Below are positions 53,733 through 63,241 of a DNA stretch of 64,000 bases, one piece after another (position 1 is the stretch's first letter; each line of letters begins with the position of its first letter). The notes under the pieces are model-generated. The model was not told the DNA's origin and made no database searches. It saw only the letters and a program-made list of their open reading frames with translations. The DNA is from Roseomonas genomospecies 6 (lineage in GTDB: Bacteria; Pseudomonadota; Alphaproteobacteria; Azospirillales; Azospirillaceae): positions 124,001-188,000 of the forward strand of contig NZ_QOKW01000001.1 of the NCBI RefSeq assembly GCF_008365375.1. The letters are read 5' to 3'. A program made the position numbers and the translations under genes.

Positions 53733-55144
53733 TCCAGATAATCCCCCAGCAGGAACTGCATGGCCTGATCCAGCCGGATGTGTGGCAGGCCGCGCGCCTC
53801 GCGGGCGAGGTCGGCGGGCGGCTGGAAGGCCATGAAGTTGTAAGGCCGCTCTTGCCCCGGCGGGAAGTCGGCATCCTCCGGAATCTCGCCGGGGAACAGC
53901 ACGGTCGGGCGGTCGCGCCCGAGAGGAACGCCGCGCACGCAGCGCAGTTGTCGCCCCTCATGCTCGGTGACCACCGTTTCCGTGGACTTCAGGGCGGCGA
54001 TGGCCATGGTCTCCACCTGCGCCCCTTCGAACCGGATGCCGGCGCGGGCGTCGGAGACCAGCCGGTCCAGCAGATGGCGCAGGCTGTTGTGCTGGTGCGA
54101 GGCCACATGGTCGGCCTTGGTCGCGGCGAACAGCACGCGGTCGATCTTCCGGCCCAGCAGCCAGTCCAGCCAACTGCTGGACCCGTGGCGGAAGGGCTCC
54201 AGGCTCAATTCCAGGGCGCGCTTCATGTCCGCCATGCCCGCCGGGCCGGAGTTCAGCGCCCCCAGCACGTCGATCAGGACGATCTGGCGGTCGAGCCGGG
54301 CGAAATGCTCGGCAAAGAAACGGCGGACGACTTTGGACTTGTACGCTTCGTACCGGTCCTCCATCAGCGCCCACAGGCTGCCGCGGACGCGCGGGCGCTC
54401 CCCCGGCAGCGGGCAGAAGGTCAGCAGCGGCGCGTTCGCCATGTCGCCCGGCTCGACGAAGCGGCCCGGCTGGATCAGGCTCAGCAGATTGTCGGAGCGG
54501 CGGCAGGCGTGCAGATAATCGGTGAACAGTGCCGCCCCGCGCCGCGCCTGCTCCTCCTCCGCCGGGGCCGCCGTGTCGATGGTGGCGAGCCAGCCGCGCC
54601 AGGACACGGACAATTCGTCGCGCGGCGCCCGCCCGGCCAGTTCCAGGGTCAGCGCGCTCCATTCCGCGAAGGACTGGTGGAGCAGCGGCAGGTCGAGCAG
54701 CCATTCGCCGGGATAGTCCACGATGTCGAGATTCAGCGTGGCGACCGGCTGCACCGTGCGCTTCAGCACCGCGTTCGGGCGGTAGCGCATGGACAGGCGG
54801 AGCTGGCTGATGCCCCGCGTTTCCGTCGGCCAATGTGGCGCCGGACCGGTCAGCTCGGCCAGCCGCTGCTCCACCTCGAATCGGGGGACCTGGGCGTCGG
54901 GCTGGGGACGCAGGCGCGACGCCTGGAAGCGCCCGGAGGACACGACGTCCAGGAAGGGCAGCCGTCCGGCCTTCAGCAGGTTGTCCACCAGCGAGGTGAC
55001 GAAGACGGTCTTGCCGGCCCGCCGCAGCCCGGTGACGCCGAGACGGACGTCCTGTTCCAGGATGCCACCGGAAACGAGATCGCCGGCCCGCCCCAACAGG
55101 CGCGAGCCGGCGTCGTACAGGTCGTTGATGATGGGAACGCGCAC
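53729..55144 (-). CDS. ycjX: YcjX-like P-loop GTPase
   Basis: A 471-aa YcjX/DUF463 protein with Walker A at 39-46 (GLRRAGKT) and a family-specific Walker B-like LDIVDYPGEWLLDLPL. Later blocks include LIDVLGALNSG and SWLDWLLGRKIDRVLFAATKADH, the equivalent of the G4-type specificity region. A member of the family studied in Shewanella is a GTP-binding stress protein. It forms an operon with ycjF. Confidence 0.92.
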   Translation of the reverse strand: MRVPIINDLYDAGSRLLGRAGDLVSGGILEQDVRLGVTGLRRAGKTVFVTSLVDNLLKAGRLPFLDVVSSGRFQASRLRPQPDAQVPRFEVEQRLAELTGPAPHWPTETRGISQLRLSMRYRPNAVLKRTVQPVATLNLDIVDYPGEWLLDLPLLHQSFAEWSALTLELAGRAPRDELSVSWRGWLATIDTAAPAEEEQARRGAALFTDYLHACRRSDNLLSLIQPGRFVEPGDMANAPLLTFCPLPGERPRVRGSLWALMEDRYEAYKSKVVRRFFAEHFARLDRQIVLIDVLGALNSGPAGMADMKRALELSLEPFRHGSSSWLDWLLGRKIDRVLFAATKADHVASHQHNSLRHLLDRLVSDARAGIRFEGAQVETMAIAALKSTETVVTEHEGRQLRCVRGVPLGRDRPTVLFPGEIPEDADFPPGQERPYNFMAFQPPADLAREARGLPHIRLDQAMQFLLGDYLE

Positions 55145-55223
55145 GGTCAGCCGGTCAGTGGAAGGAACGATCGCCCTTCTATATGGGAGACCGCATGCCC
55201 ACGCCTATACCCTGACCGGCGCT

Positions 55224-56228
55224 TTAGGACGCGCCGAAGTCGAGGTTCCAGGCCTCGTAGCGCTCCGGATCGTTTTCCCAGTCCTCGCGCACCTTCACGA
55301 ACAGCAGCAAATGGACGCGGCGTTCCAGCATCTCTTCCAATTCCGTCCGGGCGGCCTGCCCCAGCGCCTTGATGCGGCTGCCCTGCTTGCCGAGCACGAT
55401 GGCCTTCTGGCTGTCGCGCTGGACGAACACGACCTGGGAGATCTTGACCGACCCGTTCTCGAACTCCTCCCACTGCTCCGTCTCGACCGTCGCGGCGTAG
55501 GGGAGTTCCTGGTGAAGCTGCTGGAACAGCTTCTCGCGGGTGATCTCCGCCGCCAGGAGTCGCATCGGCATGTCGGAGATCTGGTCCTCCGGATAGTGCC
55601 AGGGGCCTTCCGGCATGCGGGCGGCCAGGAAGCCGCGCAGATGCTCCACCCCGTCGCCGGTGGAGGCGGACAGCATGAAGATGTCGGAGAAGATGCCTTC
55701 CTGGTTGAAGCTGTCGGCAAGGCCCAGCAGCTTTTCCCGCGGCACGAGGTCGATCTTGTTCAGGATCAGGATGGCCTTGCGCCCCTGCTCCTTCAGGCGG
55801 GCGATGATGCGGCGCGTGTCCTCGTCGATGCCGCGGCGCGACACGTCGAACAGCAGGCCGACCAGATCCGCGTCCTCCGCCCCCTGCCAGGCCGCCGCCA
55901 CCATGGCGCGGTCCAGCCGGCGCTTCGGCTTGAAGATGCCGGGGGTGTCCACGAAGATGATCTGGCTGTCGCCGGCGATGGTGATGCCCAGGACGCGCGT
56001 GCGGGTCGTCTGCACCTTGGAACTGACGATCGACACCTTGGAGCCGACCATCGCGTTCAGCAGGGTGGATTTTCCGGCGTTCGGCGCACCGACCAGGGCG
56101 ACGAAGCCGCAGCGGGGGTTCTCGGGAACGTAGCCGCCCTCCTCCACACCGTCTTCCGGGCCGTCTTCCGTACCGTCTTCCATCGCTTCGAACTCTTCGT
56201 CTTCGATCTTGTCGCGGCCGTCAGTCAT
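55224..56228 (-). CDS. era: GTPase Era
   Basis: A 334-aa Ras-like GTPase that binds 16S rRNA via its KH domain and is required for 30S assembly. G1 is at 47-54 (GAPNAGKS), G3 in DTPGIF, and G4 in NKIDLV. The C-terminal KH domain has the GSRIKALGQAAR loop. The N-terminus carries an acidic extension of about 35 residues, including the EDG-type repeats at 18-30 encoded by a 12-bp tandem DNA repeat, not seen in short Era proteins. The start overlaps rnc by 8 bp. Confidence 0.96.
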   Translation of the reverse strand: MTDGRDKIEDEEFEAMEDGTEDGPEDGVEEGGYVPENPRCGFVALVGAPNAGKSTLLNAMVGSKVSIVSSKVQTTRTRVLGITIAGDSQIIFVDTPGIFKPKRRLDRAMVAAAWQGAEDADLVGLLFDVSRRGIDEDTRRIIARLKEQGRKAILILNKIDLVPREKLLGLADSFNQEGIFSDIFMLSASTGDGVEHLRGFLAARMPEGPWHYPEDQISDMPMRLLAAEITREKLFQQLHQELPYAATVETEQWEEFENGSVKISQVVFVQRDSQKAIVLGKQGSRIKALGQAARTELEEMLERRVHLLLFVKVREDWENDPERYEAWNLDFGAS

Positions 56229-56997
56229 CGACCTGCACTCCCAATTGGCGCAGCAAGGCGCTGGCCGCTTTCCGTTCGGCGACCCGCTTGGACGGGCCGG
56301 TGGCCGTCACCGGCTCCATGCCCTTCAGCCGGACCGCGATGCGGAACTCCGGCTCGTGCGCCGGGCCGCTCTGTTCGATCAGTTCATAGGTGGGAAGGGG
56401 CCGCCCGTTGCCCTGCGCCCATTCCTGCAACGCCGTCTTGGAATCCAGCGGCGGCGGTTCCGCCCGGTCGATCAGCCCGGCCCAGCCGGAGCGGATGAAG
56501 GCCCGCGCCTTGTCCATCCCGCCGTCCAGGTAGAGCGCCCCGATCACCGCCTCGCAGGCGTCGGCCAGGATGGTGCGGTTGTTGCGACCGCCGCCCTGCG
56601 CTTCCGACGGAGACAGGCGCAGGTAGCGCCCCAGCCGGAGCGTGTCCGCGACTCGGCTCAGCGCTTCCCGCCGGACCAGCGAGACGTGCCGCTTGGCGAG
56701 AGCGCCTTCGCGCTCGTCGGGAAAGCGTTCCAGCAGCCATTCCGCGACGACGAGGCCGAGCACCCGGTCACCCAGGAACTCCAGCCGCTCGTAGGCCAGC
56801 CCCGGCCCCTGCTCGGGCCGCCCGCCGCGGGCGTTGCGCTCCAGCCCCATCAGGCTGGGATGGGTCACCGCGTCGGCCAACCGCTGCGGATCGGAAAAGC
56901 GATGGCCGATCGCCGCGGCCAGTTCCGCGAGGTCGGCGGAATCGGCGCTCACGTCCGAATCGGACGCCATGGGGGTCCCCCGTTCTTCAGCGCTCAC
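56221..56997 (-). CDS. rnc: Ribonuclease III
   Basis: A 258-aa double-strand-specific endoribonuclease. The signature ERLEFLGDRVLGLVVAEWL contains the metal-binding Glu and Asp. The second metal-binding residues are in ILADACEAVIGALYLDGG. A C-terminal dsRBD (PTYELIEQSGPAHEPEFRI ... SKRVAERKAASALL) is complete. GTG 56997 is chosen because GGAGAG lies 8 nt upstream; ATG 56970 (nine codons shorter) is an alternative. The lepB-rnc-era order is classic. Confidence 0.95.
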   Translation of the reverse strand: MSAEERGTPMASDSDVSADSADLAELAAAIGHRFSDPQRLADAVTHPSLMGLERNARGGRPEQGPGLAYERLEFLGDRVLGLVVAEWLLERFPDEREGALAKRHVSLVRREALSRVADTLRLGRYLRLSPSEAQGGGRNNRTILADACEAVIGALYLDGGMDKARAFIRSGWAGLIDRAEPPPLDSKTALQEWAQGNGRPLPTYELIEQSGPAHEPEFRIAVRLKGMEPVTATGPSKRVAERKAASALLRQLGVQVDD

Positions 56998-57033
56998 AAT
57001 AAACTCTCCGCGCCCCAATAGGCTTTACAAGGC

Positions 57034-57804
57034 TCACTTCACCGCGCTGAACAGGCGGCTGAACCGCAGGTCAACCGGCCAGCGCCACACCTCGAAGAAG
57101 CGCGTTCCGTCCTCCAGCGAGAAGAACAGGAATTCGGCGCGTCCGACCAGATTTTCCATCGGGACATAACCCACCTGCGACGGGACGCGGCTGTCCAGCG
57201 AGTTGTCGCGGTTGTCGCCCATCATGAACAGGTGGTTGGCCGGCACCTTGAAAGCGGGGGTGTTGTCGAGCGGACCGTTGTCCGTCTCCTCGATGATGCG
57301 GTGGCTGCGCCCGCCCGGAAGCGTTTCGACATACTGAGCGATGCGCACCTCGCGGCCCAGCGCGTCGCGGGACACGTAATCCTCGATCCGCTCGCGCTTG
57401 ACCGGCTGGCCGTTGATGTGCAGGACGCCGCCGGTCACCTGGATGGTGTCGCCCGGCAGGCCGACCACGCGCTTGATGTAGTCGGTCTTGTTGTCGCGCG
57501 GCAGCTTGAAGACGGCGACGTCGCCGCGTTCCGGCGTGTGGCCCAGGATGCGGCCCTCGAACAGCGGCAGGCCGAAACCGACCGTGTATTTGCTGTATCC
57601 GTAGGAGAACTTGGACACGAACAGATAATCGCCGATCAGCAGCGTCGGGATCATCGACCCGGACGGGATGTTGAAGGGCTCGAACGCGAAGGTCCGCACG
57701 CCGAAGGCGATGATGACCGCGTAGAAGACCGTCTTCACCGTCTCGGCAAAGCCGCCTGTCTCTTTGGTTTTGCCGGTCAAGGCGGTCTCTTTGTTCATGG
57801 TCAT
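57034..57804 (-). CDS. lepB: Signal peptidase I
   Basis: A 256-aa type I signal peptidase. One N-terminal membrane helix ([19 protein letters not shown]) precedes the catalytic dyad: S50 in [11 protein letters not shown] and K111 in [11 protein letters not shown]. The late box [11 protein letters not shown] is also present. Start ATG 57804 overlaps the acpS stop (ATGA); ATG 57798 is two codons later. It cleaves Sec and Tat signal peptides such as those of the exported proteins in this window. Confidence 0.96.
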   Translation of the reverse strand: MTMNKETALTGKTKETGGFAETVKTVFYAVIIAFGVRTFAFEPFNIPSGSMIPTLLIGDYLFVSKFSYGYSKYTVGFGLPLFEGRILGHTPERGDVAVFKLPRDNKTDYIKRVVGLPGDTIQVTGGVLHINGQPVKRERIEDYVSRDALGREVRIAQYVETLPGGRSHRIIEETDNGPLDNTPAFKVPANHLFMMGDNRDNSLDSRVPSQVGYVPMENLVGRAEFLFFSLEDGTRFFEVWRWPVDLRFSRLFSAVK

Positions 57805-58256
57805 GCGGGGGAAGCCGTGGAGCTGGTGATGGAGGTATCGGCAGGTTCGGCGCTGATGATGACGAAGGCTTCGGCCATCGGATACTCGTCGGTCAGCGTC
57901 ACATGGATGCGCGCCTGCATGCCCGCCGGGGTGATGGCCTTCAGCCGGTCCAGAGCCCCGCCGGTCAGGCGCATGGTCGGCTGGCCGGAGGGCAGGTTCA
58001 CCACCCCCATGTCGCGCCAGAACACGCCGTCGCGGAAGCCGGTGCCCAGCGCCTTGGAGCAGGCCTCCTTGGCGGCGAAGCGCTTGGCGTAGGTGGCGGC
58101 CCGCGCGCTGTGCTTTCCGGCGGCCCCGGCGCGGCGTTCCGACTTGGCGCGCTCCACGTCGGTGAAGACGCGGGCGATGAAGCGGTCCCCGAAACGGTCC
58201 AGCGACTGTTCGATGCGGCGGATGTCGATCAGGTCGTTCCCGATGCCGAGGATCAT
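57801..58256 (-). CDS. acpS: Holo-[acyl-carrier-protein] synthase
   Basis: A 151-aa phosphopantetheinyl transferase that activates ACP. The metal-binding Asp is in [13 protein letters not shown] and the Glu in [16 protein letters not shown]. The enzyme is slightly longer than E. coli AcpS, with a basic insert ([14 protein letters not shown]). The C-terminus is Ser/Ala-rich ([11 protein letters not shown]). Its start overlaps pdxJ and its stop overlaps lepB, both by 4 bp. Confidence 0.95.
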   Translation of the reverse strand: MILGIGNDLIDIRRIEQSLDRFGDRFIARVFTDVERAKSERRAGAAGKHSARAATYAKRFAAKEACSKALGTGFRDGVFWRDMGVVNLPSGQPTMRLTGGALDRLKAITPAGMQARIHVTLTDEYPMAEAFVIISAEPADTSITSSTASPA

Positions 58257-59020
58257 GAAGCGCCCCCAGCCCCACGATCTTCAACAGCGGCGCGGGCGTC
58301 CTTCATCACGGCGCGCATGCGCTGGATCGTGTTGCCCAGCCCGACGAAGATCGCCTCACCGATCAGGAAATGGCCGATGTTCAGCTCCACGATGGTCGGG
58401 ATCGCGGCGACCGCTCCGACCGTCTCGTAATTCAGCCCATGGCCGGCGTGGCATTCCAGGCCGATGGCCTCGGCGTGGGCAGCCGCCCGGACGATCCGCT
58501 CCAGCTCCGCCGCGCGCTCCGCCCCGGCGGGCGCGTCGCAATAGGCGCCGGTGTGCAGTTCCACCACAGGAGCGCCCAGCGCCTTCGCCGCGTCGAGCTG
58601 CACAGGGTCCGGATCGATGAACAGGGAGACGCGGATGCCCGCCGCGCCGAGGCCGCCCACGAAGCGCTTCAGATTTTCCATCTGTCCGGTGACGTCCAGC
58701 CCGCCTTCGGTGGTGACCTCCGTCCGCTTTTCCGGGACGAGGCAGCAGGCGTGCGGCTTGTGGCGCAGCGCGATTCCCAGCATCTCGTCCGTCGCCGCCA
58801 TTTCCAGATTCAGCGGCAGCCGGATCTCCGCCATCAGCCGGTCGATGTCGGAATCGACGATGTGGCGGCGGTCTTCGCGCAGGTGAGCGGTGATGCCGTC
58901 GGCCCCGGCCTCGGCGGCGAGCTTCGCCGCGCGCACGGGATCGGGGTGACGCCCGCCCCGCGCGTTGCGGACGGTCGCCACATGGTCGATGTTCACGCCA
59001 AGGCGCAAAGGACGGGGCAT
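58253..59020 (-). CDS. pdxJ: Pyridoxine 5'-phosphate synthase
   Basis: A 255-aa TIM-barrel enzyme that condenses 3-amino-1-hydroxyacetone phosphate with 1-deoxy-D-xylulose 5-phosphate to form PNP. The start [19 protein letters not shown], then [17 protein letters not shown] and [16 protein letters not shown] are standard PdxJ motifs. First gene of the pdxJ-acpS-lepB-rnc-era operon. The 99-bp gap upstream separates it from the HIT gene. Confidence 0.97.
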   Translation of the reverse strand: MPRPLRLGVNIDHVATVRNARGGRHPDPVRAAKLAAEAGADGITAHLREDRRHIVDSDIDRLMAEIRLPLNLEMAATDEMLGIALRHKPHACCLVPEKRTEVTTEGGLDVTGQMENLKRFVGGLGAAGIRVSLFIDPDPVQLDAAKALGAPVVELHTGAYCDAPAGAERAAELERIVRAAAHAEAIGLECHAGHGLNYETVGAVAAIPTIVELNIGHFLIGEAIFVGLGNTIQRMRAVMKDARAAVEDRGAGGAS

Positions 59021-59119
59021 AGGCTCGAAACTCCGGTGTCGCGCCGGTCCCGCATCACGCTTCCGGCGGGCACCGGCGATCCCTGCTATATAGCGGCGGT
59101 GCGGCGTCGCGTCACGCCG

Positions 59120-59542
59120 TCATTCGACGACGTGATGCGCGGCGATCCGCGCGGCGAGCGCCTTCAACTCCTCGATGGGCGGGTTGTGGCGCGGCCAGAC
59201 GAGATCGGCGCCATCCTTCTCGTAGCGCGGCACCACATGGATGTGGATGTGCGGAACGGTCTGCCAGCCCGCCGGCTTGTTGGCCTGGAGCAGCGTGATT
59301 CCCTCCGGCGAGAAGGCCGCCTGGACGGCGCGGGCGACCTTGTGGACGGTGCGGAACAGGGCCGCCGCCTCGTCCTCCGTCACGTCCAGGATGGTCGGCG
59401 CCGGGCGCTTCAACGCGACCAGCACATGGCCGGGGTTGACCTGCCCGGCGTCCATGAAGGCGAAGGTCTGAGAGTCCTCATAGACCTTGGCACAGGGCAG
59501 TTCCCCGGCGATCAGGCGGCTGAAGATGGTGGGGGTGGACAT
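59120..59542 (-). CDS. HIT family hydrolase (HinT-like)
   Basis: A 140-aa purine nucleoside phosphoramidase-type protein. It begins TIFSRLIAGELPCAKVYED and has the histidine triad VPHIHIHVVPR. The protein also keeps the MDAGQVNPGHVLV strand typical of HinT. It may hydrolyse AMP-lysine or related compounds. It stands 25 bp downstream of rsh. Confidence 0.93.
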   Translation of the reverse strand: MSTPTIFSRLIAGELPCAKVYEDSQTFAFMDAGQVNPGHVLVALKRPAPTILDVTEDEAAALFRTVHKVARAVQAAFSPEGITLLQANKPAGWQTVPHIHIHVVPRYEKDGADLVWPRHNPPIEELKALAARIAAHHVVE

Positions 59543-59567
59543 GCTTCCCTCGCTCTCCCAGCGGGCG

Positions 59568-61739
59568 TCACCGCCCCCGCGCCCGCTCCACCGCGTTGAT
59601 GGCGGGGGTGGCGCGCAGGGCCGCCATGATGTTGGTCAGATGCTTGGCGTCCTTCACGTCGATGTCGATCAGCAGCTCGAAGAAGTCGGTGTTGCGGCTG
59701 GTGATCTTCAGGTTCGTGATGTTGCCGCCGTTCTTGCCGATGACCGTGGACAGCGTGCCGAGCGATCCCGGCTCGTTGTTGACCACCAGCGAAATGCGCC
59801 CGACATGCTCCTCCGGGCTGTCCGGCCCGATGTCCCAGGCGACGTCGATCCAGCGTTCCGGCGACTCGTGGAAGCTCTCCAGCGTCTCGCAGTCGATGGT
59901 GTGGATGGTCACGCCCTTGCCGGTGGTGACGATGCCGACGATGCGGTCGCCCGGCAGCGGGTGGCAGCAACGGGCGTAATGGACCGCCATGCCGGGGATC
60001 AGGCCGCGGATCGGCAGCGGCGCGTTGTTGCCCTTCGCCTTCGGCTTGGGCTTCGGCACCGTGATGAGGTTCTTGTCGTCGCCTTCCTTCGGAGTCGCCA
60101 CCTGCGGCTTATGGCCGGGGAAGACGGCGTGGAAGACCTCGCGGCCCGAATGCAGGCCGGAGCCGACGCTGGCCAGCAGGTCGTCGGCGCTCGGCTGCTG
60201 GAAGATCTTGATGACGCCTTCCAGCGCCTTTTCGGAGAACTCGTAACCTTCCGACTTGAACTGGCGCTGCAGGATGGCGCGGCCCAGTTCGATGTATTGG
60301 GTGCGCTGCTGCGTGCGCAGGAACTTGCGGATGCGCGCCCGCGCCTTGCCGGTGACGACGAAGCGCTCCCAGCCCGGTACCGGGGACTGGGCTTTCGAGG
60401 TGATGATGTCGACCTGATCGCCGTTCTGGAGCTGCGTGCGCAGCGGCAGCATCCGCCCGTTGATCTTGGCGCCGACGCAATGGTCGCCGACCTCCGAATG
60501 GACGGCGTAGGCGAAGTCCACCGGAGTCGCCCCGCGCGGCAGCGCGATCAGGTCGCCCTTCGGCGTGAAGCAGAACACCTGATCCTGGAACAGCTCCAGC
60601 TTGGTGTGCTCCAGGAACTCCTCGGGCTTCTGGGCGTGTTCCAGGATGTCCAGAAGCTCGCGCAGCCAGCGGTACTCGCGCCCCTGCTGGGTTCGCTGTT
60701 CCCCCTGCTTGTAGGCCCAGTGGGCGGCGACGCCGAGTTCGCAGATCTCGTGCATGTCGCGGGTGCGGATCTGCACCTCGATCCGGTTGCGCTCCGGGCC
60801 GATGACGCCGGTGTGCAGCGACCGGTAGCCGTTGGGCTTGGGGGTCGAGATGTAGTCCTTGAAGCGCCCCGGCACGACCGGGTAATGGGCATGGATCACG
60901 CCCAGCGCCTGATAGCATTCGGGCACCGTCTCCACCATGATCCGGAAGGCCATGATGTCGGAGAGCTGCTCGAAGCTGACGTTCTTGCGCTGGAGCTTGC
61001 GCCAGATCGAATAGGCGGTCTTCTCGCGCCCGGTGACCGCGGCGTCGGGAAGCCCCTCCTCCGCCAGCGTGCTGCGCAGTTCCTGGATGATCCGCTGGAC
61101 GCGGTTCTCCCCTTCGGAACGCAGGCGGGAAAGCTGGGCCAGGATGCTGTCGCGGGCGTCCGGATTCAGCTCCGCGAAGGAGAGATCCTCCAGCTCGTCC
61201 TTGACCTGATGCATGCCGATGCGTTCGGCGAGCGGCGCGTAGATCTCGATCGTTTCGCGGGCGATGCGCTTGCGCTTGTCCGGATTCTTCAGGTGGAACA
61301 GCGTGCGCATGTTGTGCAGCCGGTCGGCCAGCTTGACCAGAAGGACGCGGATGTCCTCCGACATGGCCAGCACCAGCTTGCGGAAATTCTCGGCCTGCTT
61401 GGCCTGCTCGCTGTGCAGTTCCAGGCGCGACAGCTTGGTCACGCCGTCGACCAGCCGGGCGATCTCCTTGCCGAAATGTTTTTCGATGTCCTCCAGCGTC
61501 GCGACCGTGTCTTCGACCGTGTCGTGAAGCAGCGCCGTCGCGATGGTCCCGGCGTCCAACTTGAGCTGGGTCAGGATGCCGGCGACTTCCAGCGGGTGGA
61601 GGAAATAGGGATCGCCCGAGGCGCGCGTCTGCGAGCCGTGCGCCTTCATGGAAAAGACGTAGGCGCGGTTGAGCAACTCCTCGTCCGCCGAGGGGTCGTA
61701 CGCCTTGACGCGCTCGACAAGCTCATATTGCCGGATCAT
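59568..61739 (-). CDS. rsh: Bifunctional (p)ppGpp synthetase/hydrolase (Rsh, SpoT/RelA type)
   Basis: A 723-aa alarmone enzyme. The HD hydrolase domain is complete (HGSQTRASGDPYFLHPLEVA and LLHDTVEDT). The synthetase has the conserved YRSLHTGVIGP with EVQIRT. A TGS domain (FCFTPKGDLIALPRGATPVDFAYAVHSEVG) and a C-terminal ACT domain (SLVVNNEPGSLGTLS) follow. In most alphaproteobacteria this single Rsh both makes and degrades (p)ppGpp. It is downstream of rpoZ, as in E. coli. Confidence 0.97.
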   Translation of the reverse strand: MIRQYELVERVKAYDPSADEELLNRAYVFSMKAHGSQTRASGDPYFLHPLEVAGILTQLKLDAGTIATALLHDTVEDTVATLEDIEKHFGKEIARLVDGVTKLSRLELHSEQAKQAENFRKLVLAMSEDIRVLLVKLADRLHNMRTLFHLKNPDKRKRIARETIEIYAPLAERIGMHQVKDELEDLSFAELNPDARDSILAQLSRLRSEGENRVQRIIQELRSTLAEEGLPDAAVTGREKTAYSIWRKLQRKNVSFEQLSDIMAFRIMVETVPECYQALGVIHAHYPVVPGRFKDYISTPKPNGYRSLHTGVIGPERNRIEVQIRTRDMHEICELGVAAHWAYKQGEQRTQQGREYRWLRELLDILEHAQKPEEFLEHTKLELFQDQVFCFTPKGDLIALPRGATPVDFAYAVHSEVGDHCVGAKINGRMLPLRTQLQNGDQVDIITSKAQSPVPGWERFVVTGKARARIRKFLRTQQRTQYIELGRAILQRQFKSEGYEFSEKALEGVIKIFQQPSADDLLASVGSGLHSGREVFHAVFPGHKPQVATPKEGDDKNLITVPKPKPKAKGNNAPLPIRGLIPGMAVHYARCCHPLPGDRIVGIVTTGKGVTIHTIDCETLESFHESPERWIDVAWDIGPDSPEEHVGRISLVVNNEPGSLGTLSTVIGKNGGNITNLKITSRNTDFFELLIDIDVKDAKHLTNIMAALRATPAINAVERARGR

Positions 61740-61802
61740 GCCACCCGACCCGGCGCAGCGTGCGCCATGAAGTTTCGAAAACGGTTGTTTCGTAGACGGA
61801 AA

Positions 61803-61820
61803 GGGGGCCTGCCGGCCCCC
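61803..61820 (-). terminator. Hairpin between rpoZ and rsh
   Basis: GGGGGCC-TGCC-GGCCCCC makes a 7-bp GC stem, on the minus strand followed by only a short T-rich stretch (CTTTCC). It lies downstream of rpoZ and 60 bp upstream of the rsh start, so it could attenuate transcription into rsh. Too weak in U for a sure terminator. Confidence 0.4.
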
Positions 61821-61850
61821 GACCCCGACCCCGGTCGCGGAAGGTCAGCG

Positions 61851-62297
61851 TCAGAGATCCCCGTCGGCATCGCGACCGACGACGTCGTCTTCGGTCATGC
61901 CGAAGGCAGCGGCCGGGTCGCTCTCCATGTCGGACAGCAGGTCGTCGCCTTCGCCGACCTCCTCCGCCTCGCTCATCCCGTCCTCGTCCTCCAGCGACGT
62001 GTCGCCGCGGGCGGCCCAGTCGTGCTCGCCGGCCATCAGCTCGACGATCTCCTCTTCCGGCTCGTCCGGTTCGACATGCTTCTGGTGGCCCTTGATCAGG
62101 GCGTTCTTCAGATGCTCCAGCAGCACCGTCTCATCGGCGATCTCGCGCAGGGCAACGACGGGATTCTTGTCGTTGTCGCGGTCGATCGACAGCGGGGCAC
62201 CGGACGCGATCTCACGCGCGCGCTGGGCCGCCATCATCACCAGTTCAAACCGGTTCGGAACCTTGAGGACGCAATCTTCGACGGTTACGCGGGCCAT
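61851..62297 (-). CDS. rpoZ: RNA polymerase omega subunit
   Basis: A 148-aa omega subunit. The first 65 residues match the family: [32 protein letters not shown] and [14 protein letters not shown]. The E. coli protein is about 91 aa; here an acidic C-terminal tail of about 60-70 residues ([10 protein letters not shown] to GRDADGDL) is added. ATG 62297 is fixed by the family start. A good promoter lies just upstream. It heads the rpoZ-rsh order. Confidence 0.95.
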   Translation of the reverse strand: MARVTVEDCVLKVPNRFELVMMAAQRAREIASGAPLSIDRDNDKNPVVALREIADETVLLEHLKNALIKGHQKHVEPDEPEEEIVELMAGEHDWAARGDTSLEDEDGMSEAEEVGEGDDLLSDMESDPAAAFGMTEDDVVGRDADGDL

Positions 62298-62331
62298 ACC
62301 AAACCAACTCCGGGATCTACGAAGGCAACCG

Positions 62332-62360
62332 AATATATTGATGCGTTCGCGCCTGCGCAA
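62332..62360 (-). promoter_or_regulatory. Putative sigma-70 promoter of rpoZ
   Basis: TTGCGC (62355-62360, minus strand) and TATATT (62332-62337) are separated by exactly 17 bp and lie 35 bp upstream of the rpoZ ATG. This is a close match to the -35/-10 pattern with the best spacing. Confidence 0.6.
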
Positions 62361-62496
62361 GCGCTTCGAGCCTGGGCCGGACGCGCCCGCCTTACCCCGC
62401 CCGCGGCCGCCCGGCACCTGCGCTCCCCCTTGCTCGCGCGTAGATGAATCCCTACTTTACTTATCTGGTGAATCGCAATTTCGCGTATGCCTGACA

Positions 62497-62502
62497 TATA
62501 AT
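62497..62502 (+). promoter_or_regulatory. Possible -10 box for the NYN gene
   Basis: A perfect TATAAT lies 27 bp upstream of the TTG start of the NYN gene. No good -35 is found at the right distance (TCGCAA at 62473 is weak), so it might need an activator. Confidence 0.4.
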
Positions 62503-62529
62503 TCAATCCATCGTGGAAGGATTACGGAG

Positions 62530-63183
62530 TTGGATCGGAATACGACTTTGCCCAAAGATGTTACAAAGCTGTTTTACAAGGAAGAGCGGCTGGCGATGTT
62601 CATCGACGGCGCCAATTTGTACGCAGCCGCCCGGTCGCTGGGCTTCGATATCGACTACAAGCGTCTTCGCGACGGTTTCGCCTCCGAAGGACGGCTGGTG
62701 CGCGCCTTCTATTACACCGCGCTGGTCGAGGATCAGGAATATTCGCCGATCCGTCCGCTGGTCGACTGGCTGGACTACAACGGTTACACCATGGTGACCA
62801 AGCCGACCAAGGAGTTCACGGACGCCTCGGGCCGGCGCAAGATCAAGGGCAACATGGACATAGAGCTGGCCATCGACGTGATGGAGATGGCGGAGCGGGT
62901 GGACCACATCCTGCTGTTCTCCGGCGACGGCGACTTCCGCCGGCTGGTGGAGGCGGTGCAGCGCAAGGGCGTGCGCGTCAGCGTCATAAGCACCGTGCGC
63001 TCCCAGCCGCCGATGGTCGCGGACGAGCTGCGCCGTCAGGCCGACAACTTCATCGAGCTTCAGGACCTCGCCCCCAGCATCGCGCGCGTCCATCATCACC
63101 GCGACCCGATGGCGAACACCGGCGGTCCCGCCGGTACGACGGAGATGCCCAGTCAGGGCGGGATGTACGGCAGCAATTTCTGA
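62530..63183 (+). CDS. NYN domain (LabA/DUF88-like) putative RNase
   Basis: A 217-aa protein with the NYN (PIN-like) fold. Key acidic sites: AMFIDGANLYAAARSLG at the start, then NMDIELAIDVMEMAERVDHILLFSGDGDFRRLVE with the conserved Asp residues, and VRVSVIST. Such proteins include LabA and are suspected ribonucleases. TTG 62530 is the likely start (GGAAGGA upstream). The C-terminal tail is Gly/Met-rich and disordered-looking. It is divergent from rpoZ. Confidence 0.88.
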   Translation: MDRNTTLPKDVTKLFYKEERLAMFIDGANLYAAARSLGFDIDYKRLRDGFASEGRLVRAFYYTALVEDQEYSPIRPLVDWLDYNGYTMVTKPTKEFTDASGRRKIKGNMDIELAIDVMEMAERVDHILLFSGDGDFRRLVEAVQRKGVRVSVISTVRSQPPMVADELRRQADNFIELQDLAPSIARVHHHRDPMANTGGPAGTTEMPSQGGMYGSNF

Positions 63184-63241
63184 CCGCCTTCTTCTGGCCG
63201 CCTTCTTCCGGCCGTCTTCCTACCGCGGGGCGCGCGTCCGG

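Noticed and set aside
59487..62447. A 986-codon plus-strand frame antisense to rsh and rpoZ
   Set aside because: No domain resemblance, Arg/Gln/Asp/His-rich, and lies over clearly conserved minus-strand genes.
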